Below are positions 35,914-49,094 of a stretch of DNA of 64,000 bases, in pieces. The position numbers were made by a program, and so were the translations under genes. Origin of the DNA: Sphagnum compactum (taxonomy: Eukaryota > Bryophyta > Sphagnopsida > Sphagnales); the NCBI GenBank assembly GCA_965153455.1, contig OZ234502.1, positions 6,479,495-6,543,494 on the forward strand, read 5' to 3'. Within the stretch, counting starts at the first letter, position 1. Each line of letters opens with the position of its first letter. The notes beneath the pieces were generated by a model that saw nothing but the letters and a program-made list of their open reading frames with translations, was not told the DNA's origin and ran no database searches.

Positions 35914-38900
35914 TTAAGAGGCTACCTGGTTACCAACAGGGTTGAGCTCCAACCTCCTGGAGCTTTCTGCACCTAGTCCAGTGTAAGTTCGCAGTAAGCT
36001 GGCTCCACTTGGGTCAACCATTAAGTGCCTCACCAAACGATAGCGCAAGCTATTCGGTGCAACCATGAATGTAGCAAGAGCAAACCAAATAAGCTCCAGA
36101 GAGGAGAGCTTTGAGCCGAGAAAACCCTTCCACAGCCTGGAAAGATAAGAAAGATGTCAGTAGATATCCACAATTCTAGCATATCCTGGAAGATTGGTGA
36201 ATAAGTTGAGAAAGATTACCATTCGGGTAGTTGGAAGAAAGTACAAAAGAAATCACGAACACCAGCAGTGTCTAACTGTAGTATCAACTCAAGCCCAAAC
36301 AAGAAGAATGCACGTTGGCGCTTCCTCTCCCTTGGCCAGAGAGCATTCCATGCTGCAAATTTGACAAGCATTCAGTAAATCTCAACAAGCTGAGGAAAAA
36401 CACTTTCCAAAATTGCAAAGGTGTTAATATGTTCTGCAACAAGCCAAGCAAGTGTAAGGATATCTGAAATAAGCATAGAAGTCTGCCAGGAAAATCAGGA
36501 ATAGATTCTGCAGACCTTCCAAGGCAGCAGCTCTTGAATTCTTTCCAGTAGCATGAGAGCTGGAAGCACCCTTGGTAGATCCGAGTGCACCTGCGATTGC
36601 TGCAGCATACATTGGTGCCTCTGATAAAGAGCGAACAACTGAGTACCCTGCAGTAAGATTTCTTTCATTACTCTGCTTGCAATTTAACACCAAAAAACAT
36701 GACACTGGGTTTCTCTGGATTTCCATTTCAGAGTGCACATGCATAAGTGGGTCCACCAGCAGATACAGCTTTAAAATATTGAAAGGACACTTGTCGACAG
36801 ACAAAGAAAGCAAAGCTTAAATTACATGTGGATCTTACCAGTTGCAGGATGAACCATGCTAGCAGCTGCACCAAATCCCAAGTGTTGCTGTGTTGTATCT
36901 GGAAGGGTACCACCCACTGGAATGTATGACCACTCCTGCAAAGAAATATATCAAGTGTAAATCATTACACAATCTGGGCGAGTCTATTTTTTACACCAAG
37001 GGACTTCATGAGTTTATTTACAGTTCAGCAACCCCCTCTGAAGATCCAGTTCTCTTTTTTTTCTGCACAGTTGCCCTTAATATCATTTACTGGAGGCTCT
37101 ACTTCACTGGACCTTGTCCCTATTCTTCCAAAACAAAATGGCTTGAGGACTGCACTGAGCTCACCTCCTCATGCATGTGTATCACTTTGATCCCCATCTT
37201 CTCCAGACGTGCTTCTAGCCTCTCTTGGAGCAAGCTGAAAGGCAAAGCTGGCCGTGCAGCCAGACATGTCTCCTGAGAGAACAGTATCAAACAGTGATTC
37301 CATCTGAGTACAGCAATGACATATACAGGGCAATGACTTCCATCATCACCATGAAAGCTGGTTTGAATTACGCAGGTTAGGTGTACCTCAAAGAAAACAC
37401 GAGTTGGAGACAAGGGCATTGCATATAAGAAAGTGGGAATTTCTTCAAAGGCACTCTTCTTTGTATCTTGAATGTTGTAATTCCGATAGTCCATGAATAT
37501 CATGAGTTCAGCATCATATGGGTAGTGATCAACCTGCAAGATGTCAAAGTGTCACTTTATTTTAAACCACTGGCAATTAGGAACACCACTAGCAATCTTC
37601 CTATGGCAACTCTGTACAGAAATATCAGCAACAGAATATTTGTACATTGCATTCACCACTAGTTCAGATACTAAGAAATCTGAAACTTTCATATTTTTTG
37701 TCGCTTTATCAAGAAAACTCCATGGAAGACCTTGTAGACAGGACAAGAACTCCAGTGCAAGTGCAGTTGCCATTTCTGCATGTTGACTTCTAAATTGTGA
37801 TAATACTGACTCATTTCTTGCAAGCAAAAATGAATGGTCTTAGTTAAAAAATTTCAAGGCCTATAATATTTAATCTGCTGAATTGACAAAAAGCTCATAC
37901 CTCCACTTCAACCCCATAAGCTGTCTGCACACTGACACCTGGACCACCTGGCTCATACTTCAAAAATCTGCCAGCAGCAGCCCCAGAGGCAACTGCAACA
38001 AGCCTGAACACAGCAAATATCATAGTATGAATGCCTACATCTTGCAAATGAAAACATATTTGGAGGACCTTGGTGGACAGATACCCAGTTCATAAAAATG
38101 AGACCTCTGGAGATAATGAGAATATACTCTTTGCATTTACCTGCAATCAATCCTCCTTTCATTTGCACAGATGACAGTGCTTCTATTCTCATCAGTCTCC
38201 AAAATCCTTTCCACCTCTGAATCAAGATATCCAACCCCTGCCTCTGCACACCTGTAAAAACCCACTGGATATGAGGAGTAGGGTTACACGTAAAGCCAGA
38301 AATTCACCAAGCATCCCATGTTATTGTGCACTAGAACTCTAGTGAACAAGGAATCAGCTGCCTCCCTGATCAATGACATTCACATTGTTGTCGTGATTGT
38401 CAAAAAATTGATTGTCTGGGAAAATACAGTAAACATCTTCTGACAATGATGTTACCAGAAAGATCATCAGATATCTCCACTCACTTCACAGAATGGTACC
38501 TACACTAAGAAGATTCTGGGGACTGGTGGGAGTACTGTGAAAATGTCATGGACTGCTTGGTTTGTTTGCAAGGAGAGTGAAAGACTCACCTTCTTAGCAG
38601 CTCTTCTCTGAGCAGGTGCCGACTTACACGACCATACGCACGCCCAATTGTCAGTGGAGTGTCACCATCAAGATACATGCATGAGTCTCTCCAGGTCTGC
38701 TCTATGCAGTTCTCCAGCCCCAGAGCTGAAAAGCAATACACAGACAGCACATTAGGTCCAAGCTGTACCAGCTAGTTGTAGAGACAAGTAGGATATTAGC
38801 AATCTTCAAACAAACTTCATACTTGGTGACCCAGAAGATGCAACTCCCCACAGTCTTCCACACACTGCCTCTTGGCTAGCACTGTGAAAAGCAACCATTT

Positions 38901-39986
38901 ACTTGGACACCATCATCATCATCATCATCATGAAACATACCTGCAAATTCATCCTCCCACACACCATAATTGTTCACAAAAGGTGTGTCTGGACCAACCA
39001 GACCCACATTGAGACCTTGCTTGGCTGCTTCTGCTGCCAGTGATATTCCTGCTGGACCACAGCCAATCACCACTAGATCCAAAGTCCCATCTCCAAGTGG
39101 TTGTAACTGCACAAATCGGTTGGAGGAGAGAGGGTAAATGAAACAAGCTTTTTGAATCCAACAGCACCCATGATGAAGCAGTATGGCAGATCCACCTCCC
39201 AACGTCAAAACATCTGCCAGTGCTACAGCTGTGAAATAATGCTATGTTCTGTTTGCTACAGACCACAAAAGGGTCAAAAGAAGGGGGACAGGGAATTCCT
39301 CTGGACATGTCATCTCTATGTTGCTGCACATCAACAGAGCAAGAAAAATCACTAGGACACACATGCTGTTAGGATGGTGAACTCGACCCTAACACATACA
39401 TACATACCTTTTCAGCAATTTTGGGCTGCTCCATAGTTTTAGAAGCTTGCAGTTGCACAAGGTCAAGCTCCTCTCCTCCAGCTTTGATAAAATCTTGCTC
39501 ATCTGCATATGAATCCTCTCGAACAGGAGGAGCAAGAGTACCAGCAGCTGCTACCATGATTGCACAACTTGTTCCATGAGTCTCCTCCCTGGCGGCGTGA
39601 GGGAGCTTCCGCTGACAAGATGGACTAGTAACACCTGTTCTGGCCGTGTTCTTTGCCTCCCATTCCAACAAGCATTTTGACGCCTTTTTTTTACCTAGTG
39701 AAATCCGAGATGATGAACTTGAGAAAGGAGAGTCGAGCTGAGGACCGCCGCAGAAGTGGTGGACCTGAGGAGGAGGGCACTGTTGTCGAGAAGTGCTACA
39801 TTCCCAATAATTGGCTACAGAGGTGCTAAGACACCGCATTGTTACGCTTGACTCCAGTCGCGAGAAGAAGGGCGCCGCCGACGCCGCTGTTCTTGCACTA
39901 CAAGAGACACTACTCTTGGAAGAAACAGATGATCCAGTCTCCAATCGATTGAGAGCACCTCTTGTCAAAGAGACTTCGAATGCCAT
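35914..39986 (-). CDS. LCYE: Lycopene epsilon-cyclase, chloroplastic
   Basis: The enzyme adds an epsilon ring to lycopene in the plastid, opening the alpha-carotene and lutein branch. Eleven exons: 39986-39408, 39106-38941, 38725-38590, 38251-38141, 38003-37901, 37533-37387, 37272-37165, 36935-36839, 36647-36516, 36352-36220, 36136-35914. All phases close and give 644 residues. The Ser/Arg-rich leader (about 1-150) suits a plastid transit peptide. Key blocks are DFIKAGG, the FAD site VVIGCGPAG (GxGxxG at 208-213), NNYGVWEDEF, GRAYGRVSRHLL, the cyclase motif FLYAMPLSPTRVFFEETCL (400-418) and GFGAAASMVHPATGYSVVRS. The epsilon-type NNYGVWEDEF and C-terminal half rule out the beta-cyclase. It is about 100 residues longer than usual because of a long N-terminus and about 25 extra C-terminal residues. 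The start is the ATG at 39986. Probably functional. Confidence 0.95.
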
Positions 39987-40239
39987 CAATACAACTGCGT
40001 AAGATGGTTGTCACCAATACTCGGTGTCATCAACCGCCTCGACTTCTTCTTCTTCTTCTTCCTTCTTCTACTTCTTCTCTCCCTTGTCTAAGTCCCGTTG
40101 TAGTGTCGATAGTCTCGGACCATCTCAGTCGGCTACTCCCATCCTGACTGACGCTACTCGAGGAAATCCAGAAAAAAGGCAAATTGAAAGAAAGGGGGGG
40201 GAAAGAAAAAAAAACACGCTCTCACACACGAAGGAGAAC

Positions 40240-40509
40240 TTATGTAAACATACACGAAAGTAGTTCCGTCGTCCGAGTGAAAAGATAAGCACCGAATTTG
40301 GAAGGAGGAGGAGCGAAAATGCAGTACCAAAATCCGCGCCTTGGTTGAAAAACTCTTCTGTGGACGTCGGAATTGTGGTAGCGATGGAGAGAGGGAGAAG
40401 AAAGACAGAGGCAGGAACGACACCCTTCTCCTCCTCCGCAGCACAACCAGCAACAGCGGCTGCAGAGCCGCAGAAGAGAAGACGCGAGAGAAGAGAGAGT
40501 GTAGGCCAT
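40240..40509 (-). other. Upstream ORF in the LCYE 5' region, transit-peptide-like
   Basis: An ATG-started 89-codon frame rich in Ser, Leu, Cys and Arg (MAYTLSSLASSLLRLC) lies about 250-520 bp upstream of the LCYE start on the same strand, with no acidic residues early on. It could be an upstream ORF in the leader, an alternative first exon, or chance in GC-rich leader DNA. No splice link to LCYE could be shown, although CTTACGCAG just upstream of the LCYE ATG is acceptor-like. Confidence 0.25.
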
Positions 40510-41489
40510 AGCCAGGATAACGTTGTGGGAGCGCTGAGCTAGAAAGCGAACAAATGGAGATTAGAACGCTGCGCGTGGGTTGGTCAGTTTCAGATATACG
40601 GGCCCCATACAAGGGAAGTGGGACCGACCCCCAATTGCCGAACCGGACCCATGACCGAACGATTTTTTACCGATTCCCTTCGGAGTGTGAAAATGGATAT
40701 TTTTTGTTTTCAAGTCAAGGGAAACCATTTTGTTTAATTTCTAATATGTGATTCTGAAAAGCGATTTATTTATTTTTTAAAATTTTGGCGAATTTTCGCA
40801 CTGTGGTGACAAAAGAATATTGGGAATTTTTTTTTAGTGTAAATTCGAAAAAACAATTCTAAAGTTTTCGAAAGCACAAAATTGGGGGATAAACAAACCC
40901 AAACAATTAAAAAACAACCCTGTGTGTGAACACTTGAACGTGTGAACAAGAGCAAAACTGGCGTAGGTAAACAATTATTGCCCTACCGAAAATGAATCAA
41001 CCAAATAAGAGCATTTTATGCAATTTTGGATGACTCATTCTTTTTAAGAAGCACTTTTGGTTTGAAATGCAAAATTAGATTCTTTTTTTTCTTTTCCAAT
41101 TTTTACGATAAAAGAAATTTGGAGATTTTCTTTTTTTTAATATTTTAAAAATTAGTCAAATTTACACTGGAAAAACGAAACTTTTCCAATTTCCAATTGG
41201 TAGAAAAAAAATAAAATCACTGACTCCGAACTTTTGGTTTGAAATGTAAAAAATTGGACCCAGAAAAGAATCAAGTTGATTAGGGCTGATTTAGGGCTTT
41301 TTTGGATGAAAGGAGGTTCATTAAGCTTTCGTAGTAGTGTTAGCCATATTAGGGCAGCTAATTTGAATTGATTTATGGTTGTAAGAATGTTGTGAGGAAT
41401 TAGGACATAAGCAGGGGAGGCATTGAGTTTGTTTTACACATGTATTGAAGTTCAATAAGACACAAACAATTTGGATTCTTGAGACATAA

Positions 41490-41512
41490 TTAGGGTTTAG
41501 GGTTTAGGGTTT
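41490..41512 (+). repeat. Short interstitial telomere-like repeat
   Basis: Three consecutive plant-type TTTAGGG units, about 1.5 kb upstream of the LCYE start. A looser version lies near 43.71 kb. Confidence 0.85.
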
Positions 41513-41670
41513 CAGAAATGAACCATGGTTGATGAGGATTGTATTGAAATTAGTTGTAAAAGCACTTCCAGAAATTCACAGTGTATTTGGAGTGCACCTT
41601 CAAAAGGTAAGATTCACACTCAGCTACACCTTAGAGACCTTACTTTTAAAACCCTTTAATCGTCCTCCCT

Positions 41671-41829
41671 AGCACTCCTACCTATACTATCCCAGGTCAT
41701 AACTGACGCCTGTATGTTATATTGGGACACCCTCCTATAGTAACCCAGGTCAAACGGGACACCTTTCTATACTATCCCACGTCAAAAGGGACACCTTCCT
41801 ATACTATGTCACGTCAAAAGGGACACCTT
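41671..41829. repeat. 32-bp minisatellite
   Basis: Units with GGGACACCTTCCTATACTAT then CCCACGTCAAAA start at about 41724, 41756, 41788 and 41819, preceded by a diverged copy at 41671. About five copies with a regular 32-bp period. Confidence 0.85.
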
Positions 41830-44169
41830 ACTTGTTCTGTCTTCCCCCCTCTGATGTGTCATTCGTCTCTCAAGCTTTATTTATATTAAATATAATATGT
41901 CTTGAGCACTGGGCCTCAACAACATGCCCTAAAAACAGTAAAAATATCTTGCTTGTTTTTTTTGGGCTTGTGTGTAGGGTAGAACTGCCCATCACCGATC
42001 ACTACCCTATCACCGATCATTTCCTTAGATCTTCATCATCTGGTTCATTTTGAGTGATTAAAAACGTTAAAGTGCTACCTCAAGCTTTAGAAATCATCTT
42101 TGAAGTGCAAATGAAAAGGAGCAATGAAAAAATAGCAAGAAAAAAAAAGCTTTGCAACTCGCAAAATGCTTTTTTTTTATAAAATTTCTTTCTTCTCTTT
42201 GGACCCCTTCTACTTTCAAAGATTGTAACTTTCTCTTTTCTTGTTCATTTTAAACGATTCAAAGTGATATAGGAGCATCACCTCTAGGTTTACAAATCAT
42301 CTTGGAACTCAAATTGTTATAGAGCAACATAAGGAATTTTTTGGGTGATCGGGTTTAGGTTTTGTTTAGTGGTTTGTTTTTTTGAGTTCTTGACCCCCTC
42401 TACTTCAGGGGCCATAACTTTCTCAATTTTAATATGTTTTTAAAGATTTTTAGTGTGGCAAATGCACCAATAGGACAAGTTCAAGTTTTGTTTGGACACC
42501 AAAAACAACACAGCCCTCCCCTTGGATCCGGCCTACCTTGAGCACTTAAGTGATCACTCATGGGCTATTCTCCTCCCTAAATGACCATCGTATGTGCAAC
42601 TTTGATCATTCATTTCTACCTCATTTCAAGTCCAAATGTTGAATGTCTTCTTCCACCAACCAGATATGCCCACCTTCCATTCTACTACACAAGTTTTAGG
42701 ATCATTGAACTATGATGGCTAAACTAAATCAAATACTCAAAAAAACATCAAATTTGAAAGCTACATGTATCTCATAAAATTGCATTTTCAACGGTGGGGA
42801 TTTATCATTTCTCACCCAAATTAACTATGCATTTCTACTACCAAAAGATTCAGATTGAAATCCCCTACAAGTTTAACAAGTCAGATTTTTTTTAATATAG
42901 CAAAATTCCAACTATTGGGAGGTTATATGGTTGCAACTCCGTCCTATCATTCGGCAGTGGTTATTATGGATATAATGGGTTTTACCCATAATTGATGTAA
43001 ATCTGACCTCCCCTGATTAAATTTGGTTCCGTCTATTACGGGTTTTGTGATATAACCAAGGTTGTATTAAACCACCAAATTCTTTCCATTACCCAATTTA
43101 CAATCAATTGAATAAAATGACAACACTTTTATGATATATGCATTTTTTTTCAACATAAATTAGTGTGGCATGTGTTGTTGGATCAATTGGAAACTTGTTG
43201 CCCAACTAATTTCTCCTTTTAAAAGCATTTTCTTATAATTTAGCTGAATTTTTAATAACAAATATTACTCCAAACTTAATATCTTTGCACCTTAGGTTTA
43301 AAAATTATGAAACCCTTCATAAAACCCTATTCACAAAGGGCTTATTTAACAATATGAAGAATGTGACCCAATTTTTCTAACATTTTTATTTTTCGAATTT
43401 TCAAATTTTAATAGCAAAGTTGTTCAATATTCAATAACTCTTGCATCATAGGTTTAAACTAGAGTTGTGTAATTCTTTGTTTGTTGGAAAACCTTTGAGG
43501 TCAATTCCTTCTTATTAAATGATTTTGGAAGAACTTTATGATATGGTTTTGAATATTCTTAAAAATTTTCCAAAACCTCTAGATAAGGTTCTGATTTTTA
43601 AATATATATTTCAAAACCTTCAGTTAAAAGTAATGTTCATTTTTCAAACATTGGAGGTCTTAGAATAATAAGGTTTGTTTTCTACAAGGGGCCAGTTTGA
43701 ATAGTAGTTAGGGTTTTAGGGTTAGGGCTTTGCTTATATATATTCATTGCAATTACAATTGAAAACACATTAAATACAAATATTGCATTTATTTAAATTT
43801 TAAAATCATGAAATATATTGATGTGAAAGTTTCATTCCTGAATGATACATATTTTTATTTCTTGTTCACATGTGCAACGTCTTTTCTCAAAATTGGGCTT
43901 TTGGGCATATTTAACCTTGAAAAACTTGAAAAAAAATTCAAAACTTATATCCCAACCCAAATTGAATTCTAACTTATGTTGTTATGGCATGCAAGTCTTC
44001 AACTCCACCATAATAACATAGTTTCAGCCAATCTGCAAACACCAAGAAAATAATAATTTCAAATCACCCACACAAATTTTGAAAGCAAAATGTAAAAACA
44101 AACATCGTGCATAGTTGAACTAGAAAGAAATAATTAGAACCTAAAATCCGGATTGTAATCACATTAAAA

Positions 44170-45150
44170 CTTTGTTTGAAGTTTCTTCAAACAAATCATG
44201 TTGCTCCAACATTTTCTTATGTTTTTCAATGAAGCTAGCTTCAGATGTTAGGAATTCAACCATTTTTGGCTTCAAAGGTCCACCACACTCATCACGTGCA
44301 TCATTGGACCAATTATTGATGATGAAAATGAACTAGTTTAGATTTTCAATGCCAAGCCTAAACCATCTCAAATTGGTGATGACATTTGTAATTTTAAAAA
44401 TTCATTCAATTTCAAATTGTGATCCCACTTTACCAAGGACTTGACAAACCAAGAAAAAAACATTTGGAAATTGCAAAATATGACTTGCCCACCAAACTAG
44501 TGGGTTTTCAATTTTTATTGGTTGCATAAACAACTATTGAAATAATTGTAGTTCATTTTTTAAAGTGGACATGATTACATCATCATTTGATACGACTTGC
44601 CCAAAAAAGTCATCATCATCAATTGTTGGTGGTTATCTTGATGCCCTCACAAGGTTCAAATGAAAGAACACTTATAATAAAAGAGGACACAAGATATTAG
44701 TGTCATATTTTACCACAATCTACAAGGCAATTATATTGCCTATAAAGTCTTGTAAAATCTTCATGTTCTTGAAATGAAGATCAAACACGATAGCCAACAT
44801 GTTATAGGCTTTAACTTAATTATAAGCTAATGCAAATGCCAAAAAAAATGTTAAAATATTGACAATTGGACTCATCATCCTCAACTTGAATTCTTACAAC
44901 TTTAAATCAAAATCCCAATGAATTAGTAGATATTGTAAAGCTTGAATCCTAGACATACTAATTTTCATAGGAATGCATAAGTTGAAGGCAAAAGAAAGTG
45001 CATCTAACAACAACCAATAGCCTTGACTTTGGTTTAAAACACAAAGTTTCACAATAGGGAGAATGTATTTATAATGACTTTAGCAACAACACAACTTCGG
45101 AATGTTGACATTCTAAAAGACAAATTTTAGCTTGTTACCATCCATAGCAA
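44170..45150 (-). pseudogene. hAT transposase C-terminal relic
   Basis: The minus strand reads NPLVWWASHILQFPNVFFLV, then QVLGKVGSQFE and LRWFRLGIENLN. This is the hAT dimerisation signature (NPL.WW..H...FP....A...L.I..SQ.E.ER.FS). Further upstream comes FDLHFKNMKILQDFIGN, as in the RNase H-like core just before it. Stops occur (for example after LQLF and IIAL) and the SQ.E.ER part is damaged, so the gene is dead. No terminal inverted repeats were identified. Confidence 0.8.
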
Positions 45151-48100
45151 ATGGAAATAACATTTTGGAACTCCAATGTTTCTTGTAAAAAGACACGGTG
45201 GGAAGGATGAAGCTATAAAAATGCAACAAAAAAAAATCCCCAAAAAATGGTAAAAAAACAAAACCTATAGTGTGATTAATGGTGATGTAACACCCTAGTA
45301 AAAACTTGCCACACCTAGATGAACAGGAAGATTATGATCGCTAATTGTTAACAACCACCATCAAGGGGTGTCGGCAAGGTAAAGTAGACAAAAAAAAATA
45401 GTTTGCCCAAAGTCTAATTTAAAAATGGAACAATTTTTTATATGGACACAAGAAAGTAAATTCAAAACATTTTGAAGTAGAAATATAAAATCATAAGGCC
45501 CTACATTTAGTTTCTGGGAAGTTGGATACAAAGTGTGAACAACTTTGGTATTGTAGAAATAGGTTGAAAGTACATTTGAAACTAACTGGGTCAAAATGGT
45601 GTTCAAACCTACTTCATATTAAAAATTTGATATATTATGATTATAACATTCATAATTTGATAATATATAAGTATTTTTTAAGGTTTCACTAAGTTGAAAT
45701 TTTTTTAAAATCAATATTTCATTTACATGTAGCCCATTTTATAAAATTGTACATTTTGTGCAAGTAGAAATATTTTTTAAAATTCTACTTAATTCTACTT
45801 TCAAGATGGGGTTTTTCAACATTTTAAACATAAAATGAAAGATTATCATCATGTTGATTATTGTACAAAAAGTAATTTCTACTTTCAATACATTAAAACT
45901 TTTTCATGGCTACATGTAATTTTTTTTGACAAGGAGCAGTGAGCCATTTACTTTACCTTGCTTGCACCCGAAGATTAGCACCATGTTGAAAACAAACGTG
46001 TGCAATGACAATGGCAATCCACAACAATGGAGTGAATGAAAAACAACAATGGTGATTTGTTAAAAATAGTGTTTGCCATGAAAGAAGTTAATGATAACCA
46101 AAAGAAGAAAATGACAATAGTCACAAATGAAAGGTAGTGGCAACAACAACCAAAACCACTTGAACGAAAGGTAGTGGCAATAGTAGCCACAAGTGAAAGG
46201 CAACAACCATGAGCAACTAGTAGCCACAAGCAAGCAAAAACCATGAATAGGCAATAACCAAAAGCAAGCAATGCCACAAGCAAATAATGAGTACCTTGAA
46301 TAAAGGAACAATAGCAATGATAATGATGACTTCAAACAAGCAACAACAATGACCTCAAGTGAGGTTGTAACAGTGGTCAGGAAAGGAATCGCATGAAACA
46401 AAAGCAAAGTGGAACACATCAATGCAACATGAAATGAAAATGAAAAAAAAAAACCAAAAAAAACTACAACAAAGTAAAAAAACTTGTAGCAATGATTGTC
46501 GATTGTTGATGGTGGTGTTACAAGCTACCAAAAACCACAATGGTGAAGTACATTAGGGTTACTAACGACCACCACCACAATGGTAAAAAATAAATGATGA
46601 TGATGACAACCATCAAAGGTGAAAAAACAATACACATTGACGATCCATTGGAAAAAGTGATGATGATGCCACATTGTGGAAAATAGTGATGGTGATGGGT
46701 TAAAAAAAATGATGATGGAGATGTGCTAGAGAAATCAATGATGACAACGCATTACAATTGAAAACAAAACAAGAGGATATACAAAGCACCTTAAACCCTA
46801 ATACGAACGCCATAAGCCATAACCTTAATTAAAAAAACTTGAAACCTTGATGAAAAAAATTGTATCGAAGCAAGGCTTACAAACATTTATAAAATTGATG
46901 ATTATTAAAATCCAAGTTTTCATCCAAATCCTACAATAGGGTTGGTCTAAATTCATTTTATATCAATGAATATTGAAATCAAGATCCAAACTAAAATAAG
47001 GTATGCATACCCAAAACTGAAATCGATAAATGTTATTCAAACTTTTGAATACCCACCCAACATTGGTCTAAACATTACAAAACCACCTTAAGGCACCCCT
47101 ACTTATCAAGAGCTTTTTAATGGCACCATGAGTATAGTAGAGAAAATTGTCATTTGGGGGATCTCAACGTGACAAACAACCTTCGTTAATAGATAGATGT
47201 TCAAAATAATAACATAATGATGTGAAAACATCATCATAATGGAAAAAACAAATAGGAAAATTAAGACATGTATAATTCTATGATTGTCACAAAACATTTG
47301 AGCAATTATGTAACTTAGATTTTATTAAATTCCATAAATCAAAGGATAAGAAAAATGTATAACAAAATTACACTTTTAATAAACCTCCACTTTAGTATTT
47401 CCATATTGCAAATTTTGTATTACTCTTGTTAGATAAATGCACGTTTGGAAGGTTTAGTGTCATTAAGTTTCACAACCTATCAAAATCCAAAACCCTATTT
47501 ATTATGTTAGGGTTCTTTAAATGGTAAGGCCTTAATAGTAGGGCCTTACACCATGTGAACTAAGGGCAGAATCCACGATCCAGAGCACCTTCAAGGCAAG
47601 GTGTAAGGTTGTATTGTATGAAACTTCACCTAGCATAAGTCACTTAGCATAAGTCTAGGCTTAATGGGCCATGGTCTATAAGTATGGTCGAATGATCCAT
47701 ACCAACCATAAGCCTACAACCCTAGTTGTTTATTAAAGCCCATAAAGCCCTAATAATAGGACTTTACACCAATGTGAATTGAGGATGGAGCCCAAGGTCC
47801 AGAGTGCTTTCAAGGTATGGTGTAAGATGATGTTAAAAGGAGTTTTACCAAGCATAAGTCCACAACACCTTTAGGCTATGGTGTAAGGCTATGTTGTGAG
47901 GGGTTTTACCAAGCATAAGTCCACAACACCTTTAGGCTATGGTGTAAGGCTATGTTGTGAGGGGTTTTAGCCTAGTGTGAGGCACCTCTATATGGGAAAG
48001 CACCCTATAGCAGAATACTTTTCAAATGCATTGGAGATGTTGATTGTTGAGTTGTGCTAAGTCTATTTTTTCTTATGGAAAAGAGTTGTCAAGGTTGGAC

Positions 48101-48430
48101 AATTTGTACTCTTGTGATACAACCTTTCATAAATACACGTTGAGGTTTAGTTTAGTATTGTTGTGTACAAATTTTCATGGTAGTTTAGACAGTCTACCAA
48201 AACACCTCCCACACAACACATGAAGATTTCATGGTTCTTCTCAGATGTTCAGGAAAAGCTATTACATAAGTCCATAGTAGTCCCCACAAAGTTCATGGTT
48301 CCAGATTGATTCAAAGGTCACAATAAAGACTTGACAAGAAAAGTGAGCTCCTAGGACTTCTAAGAATATATAGGATGTACAAGCAACTATTATTCCTAGA
48401 TGCAAATAACAAAACATATTCATGATCACT
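45151..48430. other. AT-rich and low-complexity spacer
   Basis: No supported gene. From about 45.99 to 46.76 kb the plus strand is rich in CAA and GATGAT, and antisense frames there are Cys/Phe/Leu-rich artefacts. From 47.5 to 47.97 kb there are tandem and diverged units related to the inverted repeat at 34969. Confidence 0.5.
47848..47968. repeat. Recent 61-bp tandem duplication
   Basis: Two apparently identical copies of a unit starting ACCAAGCATAAGTCC and ending GAGGGGTTTT. More diverged relatives lie upstream from 47.53 kb, so this is a young expansion of an older repeat. Confidence 0.9.
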
Positions 48431-48555
48431 CTAACTTAATCTCAAACTTGGCATCAATTTCAATCAGTTCAAGGAAATAACACCCCAAAAAACTTGCATT
48501 TATGTAAATATTAGAGGTTGTTTTCATTCAGATCAATTTTTAAAATAAAAATTGG
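48431..48555 (-). pseudogene. Possible left-hand remainder of the phytoene synthase pseudogene
   Basis: Directly beyond the copia element's left target duplication (ATTGG, 48551-48555), minus-strand DNA shows faint phytoene synthase-like pieces. A DLNEN stands where DVGED is expected, and SDHEYV where SDEDIF is expected, among stops. The similarity is weak. The call rests mostly on the matching target duplication on the far side. Confidence 0.3.
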
Positions 48556-49007
48556 GCATAGTTCAAACTTTTGTGATAGTAGGAGACAAGACAAAAAGAA
48601 GCCACATTCTTTTCCAACATCACACAAGATATTGATGAAGAAAACAATAGAAAAACAAACATAGAGCAACACTCAAATGTTTTGCAACAATGATTCTTTA
48701 CATAATGCTTCAACAACACAATACAACCTCCATGCATAATCACAAGTAGAAATATGCATTCCTTGGCAAAGAGATGCTTCTAAATCTCATGCTCAAAATA
48801 ATGAGTCATTGATGTATTGACAATTGTTTATCAACGTTGCAATTTTTGATACTATTTTCTGGCTAACACTAATGAATCCTATGAATCCCATGCAAGATAA
48901 CATCTCCTTGTTTTCTACATCTAGCATGTGCATCCTTGTTTCCATGCATATAACACTACATTGCTTTCTACGTCCAAGTTTCTTGCCAACCTACATTTAT
49001 TTCTACA
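48556..49007 (-). repeat. 3' LTR of the copia element
   Basis: On the minus strand it begins TGTAGAAATAAATG at 49007. It shares long blocks with the 5' LTR (for example GTTTTGCAACAATGATTC on the plus strand) but has many substitutions. A 40-45 bp piece at 48819-48862 is inverted relative to the other LTR. Confidence 0.8.
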
Positions 49008-49094
49008 TTCCCATTCATGGAGCATGTGACATTACACTATGACATGTAGCACCAATATTGGAAAGCACTCCCATTGATTTAATTGAATCACTAG

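Larger units (their letters stand above)
40510..44169. other. Spacer between LCYE and the hAT relic
   Basis: The first several hundred bases presumably contain the LCYE promoter (GC-richer near 40.3-40.65 kb). The rest is AT-rich, with a short telomere-like run and a 32-bp minisatellite. No coding similarity. Confidence 0.5.

Noticed and set aside
35914-39986. Lycopene beta-cyclase
   Set aside because: NNYGVWEDEF, the GVWEDEFA context and the C-terminal half fit the epsilon type. The beta type reads NNYGVWVDEF and ends differently.
41490-41512. Chromosome-end fusion site
   Set aside because: Only three telomere units are present, which is common as a telo-box-like promoter motif or by chance; far too short to imply a fusion.
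45975-46540. Minus-strand frames of about 100-120 codons rich in Cys, Phe and Leu
   Set aside because: They are antisense readings of CAA/GAT-rich low-complexity DNA with no motif.
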